Source: Megalopta genalis
Lineage: Eukaryota > Arthropoda > Insecta > Hymenoptera > Halictidae
Assembly: GCF_051020955.1 (NCBI RefSeq)
Contig: NC_135029.1
Coordinates: 3,558,001-3,622,000 of the forward strand
Length of the DNA: 64,000 nucleotides
Reading direction: 5' to 3'
Below, in pieces: positions 1-13,060 of this stretch; the first letter of the stretch is position 1; each line of letters starts with the position of its first letter. The position numbers were made by a program, and so were the translations under genes. Below the pieces are notes generated by a model. That model had not been told where the DNA came from. It was given only the letters and a program-made list of their open reading frames with translations, and made no database searches.

Positions 1-2160
1 TATCGGTGTTAATTACTCGATCGCTACGGCAGCCCCAATCTTACACGCGGTTATCCAACTTCCGCGATGGACAACCCCCACCGGTGCCGACGCCGGCGTT
101 CTCCAAGGGGGGGACAGGGGGCGGTCGTCGCGCGCGGAACAGAACCAGAAACCTATCGCGCGCAATAATTCGTCGCTTCTCCAGGATTTAAGACGAATGA
201 ATCTTACGTTTACGCGCGAGACTGCTAGGAGTGGAATATCGGAAAGGTAAGGAAAAGGAGAGAACCGTGGAACAGGAGACAGACGGGGGTGGTCGAGGGT
301 GGGTGGCGGTGGTACGAGGGTGGAAGAGAGGAAAGTTGCGCGGGCGGCGGGCGAACGAGAGGAATGAAGCGCGGGGTGACGCGGCGGAGGGTGAATTCGA
401 GGCGTGAGTAGCGGGCCAGGAGAGTGGCCGCGGGTAGGGGTGCAAGGGGTGCAGGCGGGGGAGGGTGGTGGCAGCGAAGGAAAGGGTAGGTAAAGAGGGC
501 CACTGTTTTTACCAACCAACCTGCGACTGCCGCGCACTCATTTACTCTTGGTAAACTAACACCGTCTCACTTGGCCGACGCTCGCACCCGCCTATTCACT
601 CACACGGTTTCCTTGGCAGCGTACGAGTTGCAGGCTTCTCTCTGTGCAAGCTAGAGCCGAGCACGAGCCACGGTCGGAGACAAGCGTGGCCACGCATAGC
701 GCGCGTGCACGCAACCAATGCGGAAGAGAAACCGACGGCCGAGGTCGCGGAAGTCGGAGCGAACTGGACCCGCGGGACCAGCGAGAGGACCAGGAAGAAG
801 GGACCGAATGCGTCGTGCGATCTGTTTCGATAGCGATTTTACGAGTTCCCCGGACGGATTCGTATGTCGCACGATCATGGTCGTTGGAGGCTGAAGATGT
901 TACGCGTAGTCGTAGACGTAAGACGCGAGGGCTGGTAATCACGCGTACGAGGATAGGCGCGGGTTCGCGAACGGGGCGCACAGTGTGTGTTTGTAGCGGG
1001 TGGCATCATGGGGACGCGAGGGTGGGAGGGTGCCGGAAGTAAGAGTAAGAGGAAGAGGCAACGGGAACGCACGTAAGGGTTTTCTCGGTTTCTTACAGCG
1101 AAGGAGTGGGAGTTTGGCGGAGGTTGGAGCGCGTGGGGCCAACAGCGGGGCAAGGGGCGGGCGGGTGAGCTAGCGGGCGAGCTGAGGGGGGCCGGTGGGG
1201 CCGAGGGGTGGGCGAGCGAGTGGGTTGAGGGTAGAGCAGCTCTGCCTAGAAGTTGCGCCCAGCATTTTAATCGATTTCATTTGCGCGCATGTGAGTGAGA
1301 GTGAGCGGCACGGGGTTGAGACAGAGAGCGGAGTCGCGGGCTTTCAAGGGAACGCGAGACGAGTGAGCGGGGCGCGAGCGAGCGAGAAAGAATGAAAGGG
1401 AGACAGAGCGAAAGAAAGAGAAAGGGGAAATAACGGAAAGAGAGAGGGAGAGGAAACGAGCGAATCGAAAGAGCGAGTCTGTTGCCGTACCGAGGGAGAC
1501 GACGGAAACGAAAGAGCGAGGGAAAGAGAGAGAACGCTCGCTCCTCCGGTGTATAAACCTTTCTTTGTTTTGCTTTGCTTGCGTCATTAGGGGTTGGGGA
1601 TGGATGAGGCGAAGGCGGCGGCCGGGTGGCGGGTGTACCAGTGGGGGGTTAGGGGGGAGGGGGAGGGGAGAAGGACTCCACGGGAGAGGGCGTGGTTCTT
1701 CTGCAATCTACATATAGGCATCCGTGCAGACGACTTTCGTACGTATGTACGTATGTGTATGTTTGTGGGAATGCACGTGTGTTCCCCGTAGGTGCACATG
1801 GTATGCCTCGGAATTCTCTGTCCGTGAGACCCGTCGCCATCGCCATCGCAGCCGACGTCGTTGTTGGCGTGTCCCTACTTATAATTCGCATGATGAGCCG
1901 ACACACGGCGAAGTTAAAACTTTGCCATGTATCTCGTGGCTTGAGCGCGCCAATCCCCCCACGCCCGCCCCCCCTCCCTCCCCGTTTCCAATTCCTTCTA
2001 AAGGTCGTTAGCCATACGAGGGACCGCCTCGTATCCGTATTTTGCGTCGGAGGAGACTGCGAAACTACAGAGTCGCGTGTAGTGTCGCCGGCGCCGCGGC
2101 AGCGTATCGGAGTTTATGCCAACTTTTTTCCTAGCTTCCGTGCGCGCCCTTGATACACGA
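1..2160. other. GC/CpG-rich, purine-biased non-coding block
   Basis: This stretch is far richer in GC and CpG than the following 3 kb. The plus strand is purine-biased, with long runs of G/A-rich sequence at about 230-500 and 1370-1540. Several ORFs cross it in overlapping frames on both strands, but their products are low-complexity Arg/Ser/Pro-rich translations of biased DNA with no family motif. It could be a CpG-island-like promoter or first-exon region of a gene outside the window, or a regulatory element. No TATA box, splice pattern or start codon can be defended. Confidence 0.4.
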
Positions 2161-5100
2161 ACTGATGAGGATTTGACAAATAAGTAGGTTCGGAACGGCA
2201 TTCGGCGGCCAGGGAAATTGATCCCGTGACTTCTTACCAATATGTAAACTGCTTTAATAAATCAATAAGTCGGTCCCCGGGTTCGATACACCGCGTGGCC
2301 GGCGTTTGGTAAAGTTGTTCGTTTCTAACGAGCAGATTGAAATTTTCGCTTCATCTTCCGCGACGTCGTGAAACGTTATCTTGTTGGTACCGCATAAATA
2401 GATTGACACTTCGGGGAGTAATATTGCGCGGAGATCCGATTGCGCGCCTGTAGGTTGTAAATAAGTTCGAGTAACTTGTCTGTATTGGATGTCGACGTCG
2501 ACAGTCCCGGTAAATAGACACCAAACATTAACCATAATACGAGCGGATAACGGCCGCGGTCTCATAAGTCGCGTACGCGCGTGCCATGGTGCAATTTAAA
2601 AATTCAGAACTTCGGAATTAGTCTTTCGCCGCAGGACGCAATCCATCTTCGATCTCTGCATAGAACTTTATGTTAGAGTTAGCCTCCGCGCCGGGCATAA
2701 ATTTTCCAATGAAATTTTTCACGAAATTTAAAGTTTTATTCTCGAACAACGGGTATTCGTGTACATTTGACACAAATCCAACCTATTACGAGTCATTCGT
2801 TTATTTCACTCGCGTAATTGCTCAACGAGTCACGGTAATTAGAATTTTGACTGATGTGTCGAATTAGTATCATCCCTCAACCGGTTTCTAAGATTGTCTC
2901 GTTTGCAATTTTTGCGACAATCTTTATGGTTTTAGAATTGCATCCGTTGGAATGGTAACGATAGAAAACTGAATGTTTAAATGCTATCCGTCATTTGTTA
3001 ACTTTTTGTTTGTCTACCTTTTTGTAGAAGGAAATAATTATTTGTTATGGGGATGCATTGAGATGTATACTACCCCTTTTTTGTAACTGGAGGGCTAACA
3101 TTCTCTCCTAATCTTCGGTACAGAATGACCCCCCCTAAATGCGTATTCCCTTTCTCGAGATTTGTAAGCATGTTCGCCAGACGCTTTAGTGTTGAAGTGC
3201 TGGGTAAGGACCTGCGTTACGTCTGGCTAAATCCGATATCGAAGGTTAAATGGCGCGATACTTAATGCGAAAGCACAACACTCATACCGAAGACAGAGAA
3301 AGCTTGAACCAAAGAAACTTAAACGTGTGAAGCAAATCAGCTGGAAAATCATCGTATATTTTCTTTGCGAACTTAATTGATCTGTATTGATCAATTAGAA
3401 TAGCCTCATGATAAACGTTCAGTTACTTCATACGTCAATTACTATTTTATTTATGGAACTTGACTTTGCAAGTGTCAGGAAAGCTATTCATAGTCGTAAT
3501 TGTGTAATGTCTATCAAGATCATTATTAATTCTCTGTTCCTGCAATCAAGAAAGTTCTTGACTCAGATTTTAATGATAATATTATATGTAAATATGCGTA
3601 CACACACAATACTTCTTTAAAAATCTTTTGTAATTGTGTCGATATTCATTGCCAACCCGAAAAGTAACTCAATCTTTATGACTTATAGATTTTGTTAAAT
3701 ATCTCATCCCTATAAACTTATTTAATTTCACTCTCCCCATATTTTAGTGATTTTATTATTATCCATTCAACGCGATACGTTAATTAATATCATGTATTAT
3801 GATAATTGTTTTCAAAGTTACTTATTATAATTTATTTTATGGTCAAGATGCAAGTATCACTTTATTATTAATTTACACTGTCGTTACACTGTAAAACTGA
3901 TGTATTTATGATAAAAATGCGCGGGTGAAACACAAAACAGTAAAAGAGACAAACAAATCAGATATTGTTACATCATTTTCAATCTATTAAACCTGTTAAG
4001 GAAAGATCAAAACTTTATATTATACTCTCCTTAGTTTACATAAAATTTTGCAGTCGTATTACAGTAATTCACGAAGTGCGATATATTCTCCCGTATAAAG
4101 AAGAAAGTTGTCGCAGAAAAGTTTCAAACTATCCGAACATCATGCTACGCCTCATAATATAAAACATTTGTATGTATAGCATAGTGGATCCTGTTACTGT
4201 GATGACCAATTGCTGTGTCTCTGGTTTGTTTGCGGGCATAATTAACTTTGTTTTTATCGAATAAGATATGTTAAATTTTTATTCAAAAATAAACAAAATG
4301 AAAGAAGTTACAAATTAAAGACACACAGTAACCGGATCCGCTACCGTACATGCTTAGAACGATACAGTAAAATCCCTTACAACACAGCATTCTGAAGACA
4401 CAGTTTCGATACAACACTGCAAAAATTACGACAGTCCTCTTGAAAAGTCATTTTCTAATATTCCATCTTCGTAATACAGTTTTCAAGTAATCTAATTTAC
4501 TAACCTTGAACTACCCTGATATAACGAGTAACTTTCCTGTAATTTGGCGCTCGTCTTTATGGAATATAATTTAAAATATGTACACTGCAACTAGCTCGAT
4601 GTTAGAAGGTTAGAGCGTAGTGTCTTTTACGCAAAACACAATGTCATGGTCATCGCAAACACGCGCAATGTCGCAAATGTGGACGCATTAACATCGAATC
4701 TAACAAGCACTAAAAGTGTGTAACGCGTGTTGCTTCACAAGAATTGCAAGATGAAATTTATTTTGACTGTTTTCAATTTATTCTATCACTTTCGATGAAA
4801 AAGTCTTTACAAGTTCAACAATATTAGAATAACAAATGTGCAATCGGTCATTTCAATCGTGGTATATTTCGTATTAATTACCAGTCATTAATATTTCGAG
4901 TACGGACGAGAGCTATCGCGCTTCCTTTGTATTGCACTACACAATTGCGAAAAACCCTATTCTCTTTCCAGATAATAAAGATCCTTCTTTTTCTCCGCAT
5001 TTTTACTATTTTTTTTAGAGAGTTCTTCAAGACACAAACAGTTAATAATAAGTTAACCCATTCAATCTATAGTCCGCACGAGTTACATACATGCGACAGT

Positions 5101-5570
5101 CATATCGTTTAATTTGCGGTATTCATGATAAATTTTATCCACCATTATCTACATACAATTTATAATATAAATGCAACGTAAGTGTGCAAAATAATGTATT
5201 GCAATTATACCATATAATAATAAATAATTTTATCAACGTACTTGTATGATAATAAGGTTATGTTAATGTTATAAAATAAATGTCATAATATTAACGTTAT
5301 TAAGATTATAATGTTATTTTCGAATTAATGTATGAAAAGTACAGGTCCCCCCGTATTTCGTGCGGATACCGTCGTTCAGAGGGGTTAAAGTAATCCAAAT
5401 AGCTGTTAGATAACGAGGACATCTTTTCGACGCAACATATATTAGTTACTCTTAAAATATCACCGAACATTGTCCCTAATACATATTTATTTACAATAAC
5501 GATTACTCGATTATAAACAATAGCATTCACCTAAACGAGTACAATACAAAGTCACGAATATAACAAAAAA
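2161..5570. other. AT-rich intergenic stretch, nothing recognised
   Basis: Mostly AT-rich unique-looking sequence. ORFs are 60-100 codons or less with no conserved motif. A weak match to the MITE end described at 45.02 kb occurs near 3896-3925, without a partner end. I see no RNA gene or repeat array. Confidence 0.5.
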
Positions 5571-6224
5571 AAGTAGTTAATTTAAGTTACCATACACGCT
5601 CGTTTTAGTCAACGCTAAAAGAATTAACCTACATATCACACAAAATTCCAAAATGGACGATGATCGGGGAGCGATTCGGTTGATCGCGGTGACCGTAGAA
5701 AAAGCCCGCGAAAAGAGCGAGCCGGGAGAAGAAGTCGGGCAAACAGGTAGGTAGCGGTCAGCTGACGGGGCAGCACGGCCAGTAGTCACGTGTCGCGTGG
5801 CCAGCCGGATCGAGTCGGGTAGCTTATGCCCGGCGAGTGGCCGGCCGGCCCACGTGCTGAACAGGAAAAACAACGAAAACGAAGAAAGGCTTTCTAACGG
5901 GCGAGCGGTGCCGTGGCGTGGCAGCGTCCAGGGGGTGGGAGCGAGGCGGGAGAGTAACGCAGAGATTTTATTGGTGTCGGTACGGGATGGTCCACTGCGT
6001 GGTCAGCTGGCGTCGGCGCGGCATTACGCGCGCGAGTCTCCTCTGACAGGGTGGAGTGGTAGGTGGCCGTGAGAGGGGCTCCTGGGGGTGGGTTGAGAGG
6101 GTGCGAGCAGTCGTCGGCACGAAGGGTGGGGCTCGGTCACCACGTGGCTGAGCACGTGGTCTTTACCCTCCGACAAGACCTGTCCTTTCTCTTTCGCACT
6201 GCCCGAGCTTCGTTCTCGTTCTCC

Positions 6225-6272
<48 letters not shown>

Positions 6273-6660
6273 CTCCCCACTCTCTCTCTCTCTCTTTCTC
6301 TTTCGCGCTATCGACGATGTCACTCTTTGATACGCCTGCCTCTGCGGCCTACGAGCTATACTCGTACACCTGTTTCACCTACCTGTGTCTCGTTCGCCGG
6401 CACACGTACCCCGCCGCACGGGCGCTCGTTCCTTTGCGTGATCGCCTCTTCCTTTCGTGTCGTTGTTGGTGCGCGCCGATCACAGATCTCCACTTAACCG
6501 CATCGTCGGCGACGCTGCATCGTTGAAACGTCTTTTTCTGGTTTTTCGAAGATCCACGGAAATGATTCGCGGTTTGCGCGGCAAAGAACCGGCAGAACCG
6601 CCGGCACGAGACGTCGCGTTGTATAACTCTTGCAAATTTAATGGCTGAGTTATTGGACTC
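5571..6660. other. GC-rich patch with CT microsatellite
   Basis: A sharp rise in GC and CpG content occurs here, flanked on both sides by AT-rich DNA. ORFs on both strands (98, 91, 99, 144 codons) overlap one another and run through the CT repeat, so they read as chance frames. The patch may be a regulatory element or an unrecognised exon; neither is shown. Confidence 0.35.
6226..6300. repeat. CT microsatellite
   Basis: A nearly pure (CT)n run covers about 40 bases, followed by a TTTC interruption and a second CT run to about 6300. It generates the Ser/Leu-rich and Glu/Arg-rich ORFs seen in several frames. Confidence 0.95.
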
Positions 6661-6963
6661 GTCGTCGCTTCTGTGCGATTAGCACTGAAACTATGCGAAA
6701 TCCTATCGTTCTTTCAGCAATAAAACAGTCGATTTTTCACCGTTTCCTTGGCACGGCGGTAATGGTTGTCAAACGTTGAACGCATCCTGCATATTGGAGA
6801 TAACTATAATCGTTCGAAAAACATTCTTCAAGAACGCTCGAGTTTCGAGATGCAGGGTGTCCTGTTCATTGAATTAACAAACTGTGTTTGACGAGTATAT
6901 TTGTCAGGGAGAAGTAGCAGTGTTTTGTGTCATGACGAGTCTGGTCTTGTACTGGTCGTGCGT

Positions 6964-7121
6964 AAAAAGTAGGGACCATTGGCTATTTAAATTGTAATTT
7001 TACTTTAATTGTTTTATAATATATATATAGGATTGACCTTAAAATATTCTAAACATCTTGAAATTTGAGAATATGTTTTTGTTTTCAGTAAAATTACAAT
7101 TTAAATAGCCAATGGTCCCTA

Positions 7122-7126
<5 letters not shown>
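6964..7126. mobile_element. Short hairpin (MITE-like) element
   Basis: The arm at about 6965-7004 (beginning AAAGTAGGGACCATTGGC) is repeated as its near-exact reverse complement at about 7087-7125, with an 80-base AT-rich spacer. Arm identity is close to complete over about 39 bases. The right edge runs directly into a TA tract, consistent with a TA-targeting element or with a hairpin-driven inverted duplication. There is no coding capacity. Confidence 0.7.

Positions 7127-7191
<65 letters not shown>
7126..7191. repeat. TA microsatellite
   Basis: An uninterrupted (TA)n run of about 66 bases directly abuts the right arm of the preceding hairpin element. Confidence 0.95.
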
Positions 7192-7194
<3 letters not shown>

Positions 7195-8297
7195 GGAGGT
7201 GTTTACATTGTTATAAAAATAAGATTATCAAAATCACGATATTGGTGTTCAACGTACAAGGTGCCATAATCTATCGTTTCTACCTTTGCTGAACAATTTT
7301 TTTAAAGTATTCAATTTTTCCTGCATTTTTCGTTTATTATGTATCTAATATATGTTAATGTTAAGTGAATAAGTAAATATTAGTAATAAAATTGTCAATT
7401 TTGTAAAATAAAACTGTCTTTTTGATACAATATTTTAAAAGCGACACTTACTCTATGTTTGACGAGTATACTCGTCGTCGCTTGATTCTCGCGGCACATA
7501 TATTTTGGCACAGATTCTGCGCGCTCTGAAAAGGAGGCGCCACAGCTAACTGGTTAACACTCGAGCTCTGTGTTCGTTAAAACGATTGTCATTTAATCGC
7601 CTGAATGATATTATCGAAAGCGAGCTGGTATACGACTAACAAAGTTCATACATCTTTCAAAATTCTAGCATTATTTGGTGGTTAGTGTTTTTGTTTAAAT
7701 TGTAAGATAACTTAATCGATACAGTTTTATAAAATCGCATCTGCGAAACATCTATAGGAGAACAGTGTGAACTTTCGCATAAATTTAAATGTGAAAAAGC
7801 TACGATCAACGTTACTTTTTCATATAACAAGGGAAATATTCATTCACGGGGAAAGGGGGGAAGGTCTGTTCACTCATTGATTAAATCACACGAATTGTTT
7901 ATGATTCGTTGTATGTTAAAGAGATAGCTGGGATAAGAATCCAACGATTCGTATCATACGAAAAAGAAGCAAATACTATGCTTCATTCATGGCAAGGTAT
8001 AGATTTGCGGAAATTATCCCGTAACAAAAGGATTAACGAACGAAAAAATGGCTACCTACAAGAGTAATTCAATGTGTAAAGATAAACGAATATTGTTTCG
8101 ATATGATTTATTTAGTGAATTAGTGATTTATAACTTATTTATATTTGACATCGTATTAGATACACGTGTTCCATCGCACTATTAATTTTTTACGTAATTA
8201 ACATTGGATTGCCCCCATTAGTTTCTCCGCGAACATTGCAGATGCAGAAGTAACAGTTACGTGAAATTTACGGCATACTTTAGCATGTTTGCCATCA
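7192..8297. other. Non-coding stretch with small palindrome
   Basis: No gene is seen. The palindrome GACGAGTATACTCGTC lies near 7459-7474, and its half (GTTTGACGAGTATA) also occurs near 6886, on the other side of the hairpin element. This suggests one dispersed repeat interrupted by the hairpin element, but the relationship is weak. Confidence 0.35.
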
Positions 8298-8506
8298 CTG
8301 GAATGCGAATCTTTGTGCATAATAAAAATCTGCATCAATTGTAGAAAACAGGAGATGAATAAAAATGTATCTCTTCTTTTAGTTGAAAGAATTCAAAGTT
8401 CCGAAACTTCTTAGAATCTTCTTCCTTAAATTATTTTAATGTCTTAACTGCTCTGTATTTCACTTATCCACTTTTGCCATAAATGTATAAAATCCGTGGT
8501 CTAGCT
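8298..8506. mobile_element. MITE, 'GCGGATTTTTATGC' family, copy 1
   Basis: The left end, near 8298 (ACTGGAATGCGAATCTTTG, then TGCATAATAAAAAT), is a diverged form of the family end. The right end, near 8470-8506, reads as its reverse complement (TTTTGCC ATAAATGTATAAAATCC GTGGTCTAG). The length of about 210 bp matches the other copies in this window. It is non-coding and probably mobilised by a Tc1/mariner-type transposase, which is inference. Confidence 0.5.
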
Positions 8507-10560
8507 ATCACTATCAGCTAAACGTATGTTACTTTTTCCGAATTTTTCTTTTTTTCGCGAATCTGATGTGAATATTGTCATGGAAATAATTAACTATCTA
8601 TTTTCTAGTGGAGACAATGTTTTTAACGAATTTTAGCTAATACGGGATTTGAAACTGTAGGAAGTAATAGGAAACAGTGCAACAAATAAATCTTATCCAT
8701 TATTTCTCGCACGCTTTGTGAAAGAATCTAGGCATCGCATTTAGAATATCGAGTGATAAGTTATCCGATTGGAAAATTTGGCATGCTGCCGTACATGTGA
8801 CAGAAAATCTGCTGAAGTATAAGAAGCGAAGTATGATCAGTTTGTAGACGGTTAACTTTCTCAGCTCGCGCGCATGCTATCCACTAAACTATGGATTTTT
8901 ATGCAATATAAAAATAGTCGGCATTAATTTCAAGAAATGAGACTTGTATAGAGACTTATTTCTTCACTCGGTATTTTTATTCTGTCGAAAGAGTTATGAC
9001 GGCATTCTTAAAATGTTTCCAGTGTTTCGTGTTTTATCGACACACTTTTAACATGAGAACATAAAATCTACCAATCATAATTTTAGATTATTTTTTCCAT
9101 CTGTATTGTTTGCAATTTTGTCAACGTAGAATGAATAACGAAAAAATATGTGTAAAAAGACAACTCTCGAACACAACCCACTTATTCAATGACATAAATC
9201 TGACATGTTAAATATTTCTCAGCGAGAGTATTAACGTCGCGATCGAAAGTATTCTTATACGAACTCGTGATCGCGCATTAAGGGGCGAGCAGACACGCAA
9301 CGAACCTAAATGCTGTAGGGAATGATTTGGAGGGTGGAAGCCTAACGAAATCCGCCGGCTATAACAATAAGTCGGACTAATCTCGTACAAAATGTTAAGA
9401 ATAGAATGTATCTGTAATCTTGCTTCGATAAACTTGAGCATAACGTAAGAAATACGAATATTTAGGATATAAAAAATAGTAATATTTCAGGGTCCGTCAA
9501 ATTATCCTCAGCTCTTGCCATTTTAGGCTCATTTTGGCGTACGGCACGCGACAGTCGTCTGTTCTGGAATCGGTTCCCATTTATACTGATGTAATATGTA
9601 AAATATAAGTAAACATTCACTTACGTCGTCGTAGTAGAAATAATAATATAAATAGTGATAAAAATAATTATGTATTCATGCTTCAAGATAAGGTGTTTGG
9701 TAGATAAAAGTCTGGTCTCTCCAGAAGTCGAATGTCTTCGTAACTACATATACAGATTAGTATAATTTTTAAATGAATGATGAAATTACGTATTTTTCAT
9801 GGAATAATCATGAATCATAATGTTCGAAATCTTTAGATGTTCTGAATGTTTCCTCTGATATGTTTCTACTGCATCGATACAAAACATATAGTTCAAGGTA
9901 TTATAATATTTCCGGAAATCTCACGGATGTTATTTTTTTGGATTCTAACATAACACTCTCTTTTTTATTAACATTGGCTTTTCCGTCGATTGAAAGTAAT
10001 CATAATTAAGTCTTTACAATTAGAACATTTGTGTACGTGTAACAAAACTTATTTATATTGTAACTTAATATTTATTATATTGTAATGAAACATATATTGT
10101 AAAGATAGATGCAAATTGTTTTATATATTTTCATTCTTAAATTTAGTATAAATTGGTAATAACAATTGCATGTTATTCATCTCTGGTGTACACTAGATTC
10201 TAGCCCTAATGCTAAGTATAAAATTGGGAGGAACAAATAATGTTAACAATAAGTGCCTTTTATGTGTGAAATGGTATAGTTTTATATATATTAGATCTTT
10301 GCTGAAAAGTTCTCCACAGTTTTAGAAACCGTATTTAACAGAAACTACGTTCATTATGTTATTACACTAATACAGTATACAGGACCATAACGATTTCATT
10401 GGACGAAACTGATAAAATATAATAATTAGAATAGAACTAGTATCAAGGACGAAGAAGAGCTAATCATCGCGTAAAGTTACTTGAAACAAATCCTAAAATA
10501 AGATCGGCGAAAGGTTCGCATAAATGTAGCATTGTCACTTTTCTGAAGTAATATAAAACA
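8507..10560. other. AT-rich intergenic stretch
   Basis: No gene or repeat array is recognised. A single unpaired MITE end (ACTATGGATTTTTATGC) lies near 8889-8905. ORFs are short and motif-free. Confidence 0.45.
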
Positions 10561-10730
10561 CCTGGTCTTAATATTCCGCAAACCTAATGTCAAAGGACGA
10601 AGGAGAGCTAATCGTGTCACTCGTGAAAGAAACCGCAGTGCAAGGGGTTAAAAATCAAGCCTGCCGGGAAGTGCCGGTGCCTGCGAAGCAGCCTGTACTC
10701 GAGTCTAGTGAAACATCGGGGTATATGGAC

Positions 10731-10935
10731 CGAGTAAGGGTAAAATTAAGAGTAAAAGTAAGAGTAAGAGCAAGATTAAGAGTAAAAGTAAGAGTAAGAG
10801 CAACGGTAAGAGAGTAGGAGTAAGAGTAAGAGTAAGAGTCAGGGTAAGAGTAAGAGTAAGAGTAAGAGTAGTAGTGAAGTAAGAGTAAGAGTAAGAATAG
10901 GACTAGGAGTAGGAGTAAGCGTCGAAGGCAAAAGA

Positions 10936-10979
<44 letters not shown>
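10731..10979. repeat. GTAAGA hexamer array and GA microsatellite
   Basis: A degenerate hexamer array with GTAAGA/GTAAAA units covers about 10731-10915. It is followed by a pure (GA)n run at about 10938-10979. The strand is almost entirely purine plus T, and the ORFs in it (Val/Arg- or Ser/Leu/Tyr-rich) are translations of the repeat. Confidence 0.9.
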
Positions 10980-10982
<3 letters not shown>

Positions 10983-11645
10983 TGAGGAGGTAGGTACACG
11001 ACATGTCATGCTGTGCCTGGCTCGCCTCCACCTTCTTCCAGCCACCTCAGACCATCGTTCGCCAGCGCTCACCCCTTCCTTCGGAGGCAGCCTCATCCCC
11101 TCGGCGCCGCATCCACTGCCACATCGATCCACCTTAATGAGTGGAAAGAATAAGACAGCCTCCCCTACTGCGAAAGCGGAGTTTCGCCCTCCCCTACGAC
11201 GGCGAGCGAAGTCGTGTATAGGAAAGAAGGGGTCGCGGGAATCGGAGACGGGTGAAGGAAACAGGACTCGAGCCTAGTCGTCGGGTGGCGAGAGGGGAGG
11301 TGGCGCGACGAGGGGTAGGGAAAAAGCCCGGAGAAAGAGAGAGGGAAAAAGGGAAGGAAAAGAGACTCAAGAAGAGCGAAGGAGAGAGGACCAGAGGGGG
11401 CTGAGTTTCAAGAGGTGAGGAGGTGATGGAGTCGGAGGCTGAGGGGTGGTAATGCTCCCGTTGTTTCGCGAGTGAGGGAGGCACGCACGCACCCCCGACT
11501 CCCATCTCCTTTTCGTCCAACCGACCCCTTCTTCGTCGGCCCCCCTCACGGCTCCGAGGAATGTTAATTCCCGGCGCTTTAATTCTTACGAATATTTCCC
11601 TCGTGCCTGGGGACGATCGCGGCGGAGCCGGAAAAGACGAAAGCC

Positions 11646-11692
<47 letters not shown>

Positions 11693-12040
11693 AGAAGACG
11701 AAGAAGAAGGAGAAGACGTTGATGAGGAAGAACCCGAAGAAGAAGGATGGTGTGGCGGGGAGAGAGAGGGAGAGAGAGAGAGTGGGAGCTGTGGAAGTGA
11801 GACAGAGAGGATTGCGCGAAGAATAAGACGAAGGAGCGCAACCCCTGAAGGCACGTCGTTCCTCACCACTTTGACGCCGACTTCCTCTCTTCTTCCTGCT
11901 GTCCTTCCTTCTCGTTCCACGCGTTTCTATGTTTCCCCGACGCTCATTTTCTATTTCCACACTCTGCTTTCCGTGCATGTCACGCGGATTTTAAGCTTTA
12001 CGGAAATTTCGGCCGGCTAGACCCTGCGCAGATTTTTCCC
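10980..12040. other. GC-rich polypurine block
   Basis: GC-rich DNA whose plus strand is overwhelmingly purine, especially 11280-11480 and 11610-11830. The overlapping minus-strand ORFs (215, 113 and 130 codons) encode only Ser/Leu/Pro/Phe-rich sequence from pyrimidine tracts. I do not regard them as genes. Confidence 0.5.
11641..11732. repeat. GAA trinucleotide tract
   Basis: An impure (GAA)n tract with AGG and ACG interruptions. It is a polypurine mirror-type sequence. Confidence 0.85.
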
Positions 12041-12399
12041 TCGAGTGAACCGAGTATCGTCGTGCATACTGCTCGCTGCTCGTTATACGACATTCTTCGC
12101 TTCCGCGTTCATCTGCCTGACTGTAATTAAGAATTGACTCGGGGAGACAAAGTTTGAGCACTTGCGCATCTTCGGAGATGGTTCGAAAACGAAAAAGTTT
12201 CGGTGGCTAGGTCTTCAGCAATTAAGCGTCGCAGCGGAGAGCTCTGCTGTGTGAGATTCCGTCGGAGTGGATGCGACATTTCTTCTTTGTTCTTTGTTTA
12301 ATTTACCATTGTCGCGCTGCGATGATTTCAATTTGATTAAGTAACCTTAGCCGGTATTGCATGCTGCGAAAATTTATAGTTTTTGATAGGTCGGGCAAA

Positions 12400-13060
12400 A
12401 TTTTGTTCGGATGACGGATAAGAAATATTATTCGAACAAATCAAATATTATTCGACATTATCGAATAGACAACAAATTATCTAATTATCTTAATTTATCT
12501 AGAATCCAGATAACAATTTATCCGAACAAAACTGTATTTGAACAAAAATTTTTCTGTACAAGAAGTTATTTATTATTTGAATAAGAATTTATTTCGAAGG
12601 AATTAATTCGGAAAATAATCGATTTGAATAAAAATTATAGAATACAGAGTTTTCTTATAGTTTATTGATTAATTTATTCCATGTTAATTTCTACAATCAA
12701 TTTTTTCATCAAGATACTGCATCGAAAAGTTTGTCTGGCATGCTGCAAAGGAAGTAATCGTATGTTCCAAAATTCATATTTACAACAAAAATAAGCTAAA
12801 AGAATTATGTTAAGAAAACGATCAACAATATTCCCATTATTATTCGAACAATTTTATGATCTCTATTCGAGTAATTAATTGGAATGAAAAGTGCAGATTT
12901 ATTCGAATAAATAGATAGAATGATTTGTTACGAATAATGAGCAATTGTTATTCGAGTAAAACATTCGACTAAAGCGAATACTTTAATCGAATGATTAAAA
13001 AAATTCATTCGAATAATTATTTTCGGTAAATATTTATATATTCAAACCATTCGAATCGTT
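12400..13060. repeat. Degenerate TTATTCGAATAA-motif cluster
   Basis: Within about 650 bases the motif TTCGAA/TTCGAG/TTCGAC, usually as ATTCGAATAA or TTATTCGAAC, recurs more than a dozen times at irregular spacing on both strands. The motif is itself a palindrome. One further copy, TTTATTCGAATAAATC, lies near 13458. It looks like a decayed simple repeat or a cluster of binding sites. No ORF is associated. Confidence 0.5.

Noticed and set aside
13..1587. Many overlapping ORFs of 65-174 codons on both strands
   Set aside because: They occupy competing frames of GC-rich, purine-biased DNA, encode low-complexity Arg/Pro/Ser sequence and show no domain or splice structure.
2265..2310. tRNA-like T-arm (GGGTTCGATAC)
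   Set aside because: No flanking stem, acceptor stem or anticodon arm could be folded around it.
11194..11978. 215-, 113- and 130-codon minus-strand ORFs
   Set aside because: Products are Ser/Leu/Pro/Phe runs translated from pyrimidine tracts in three frames of the same DNA.
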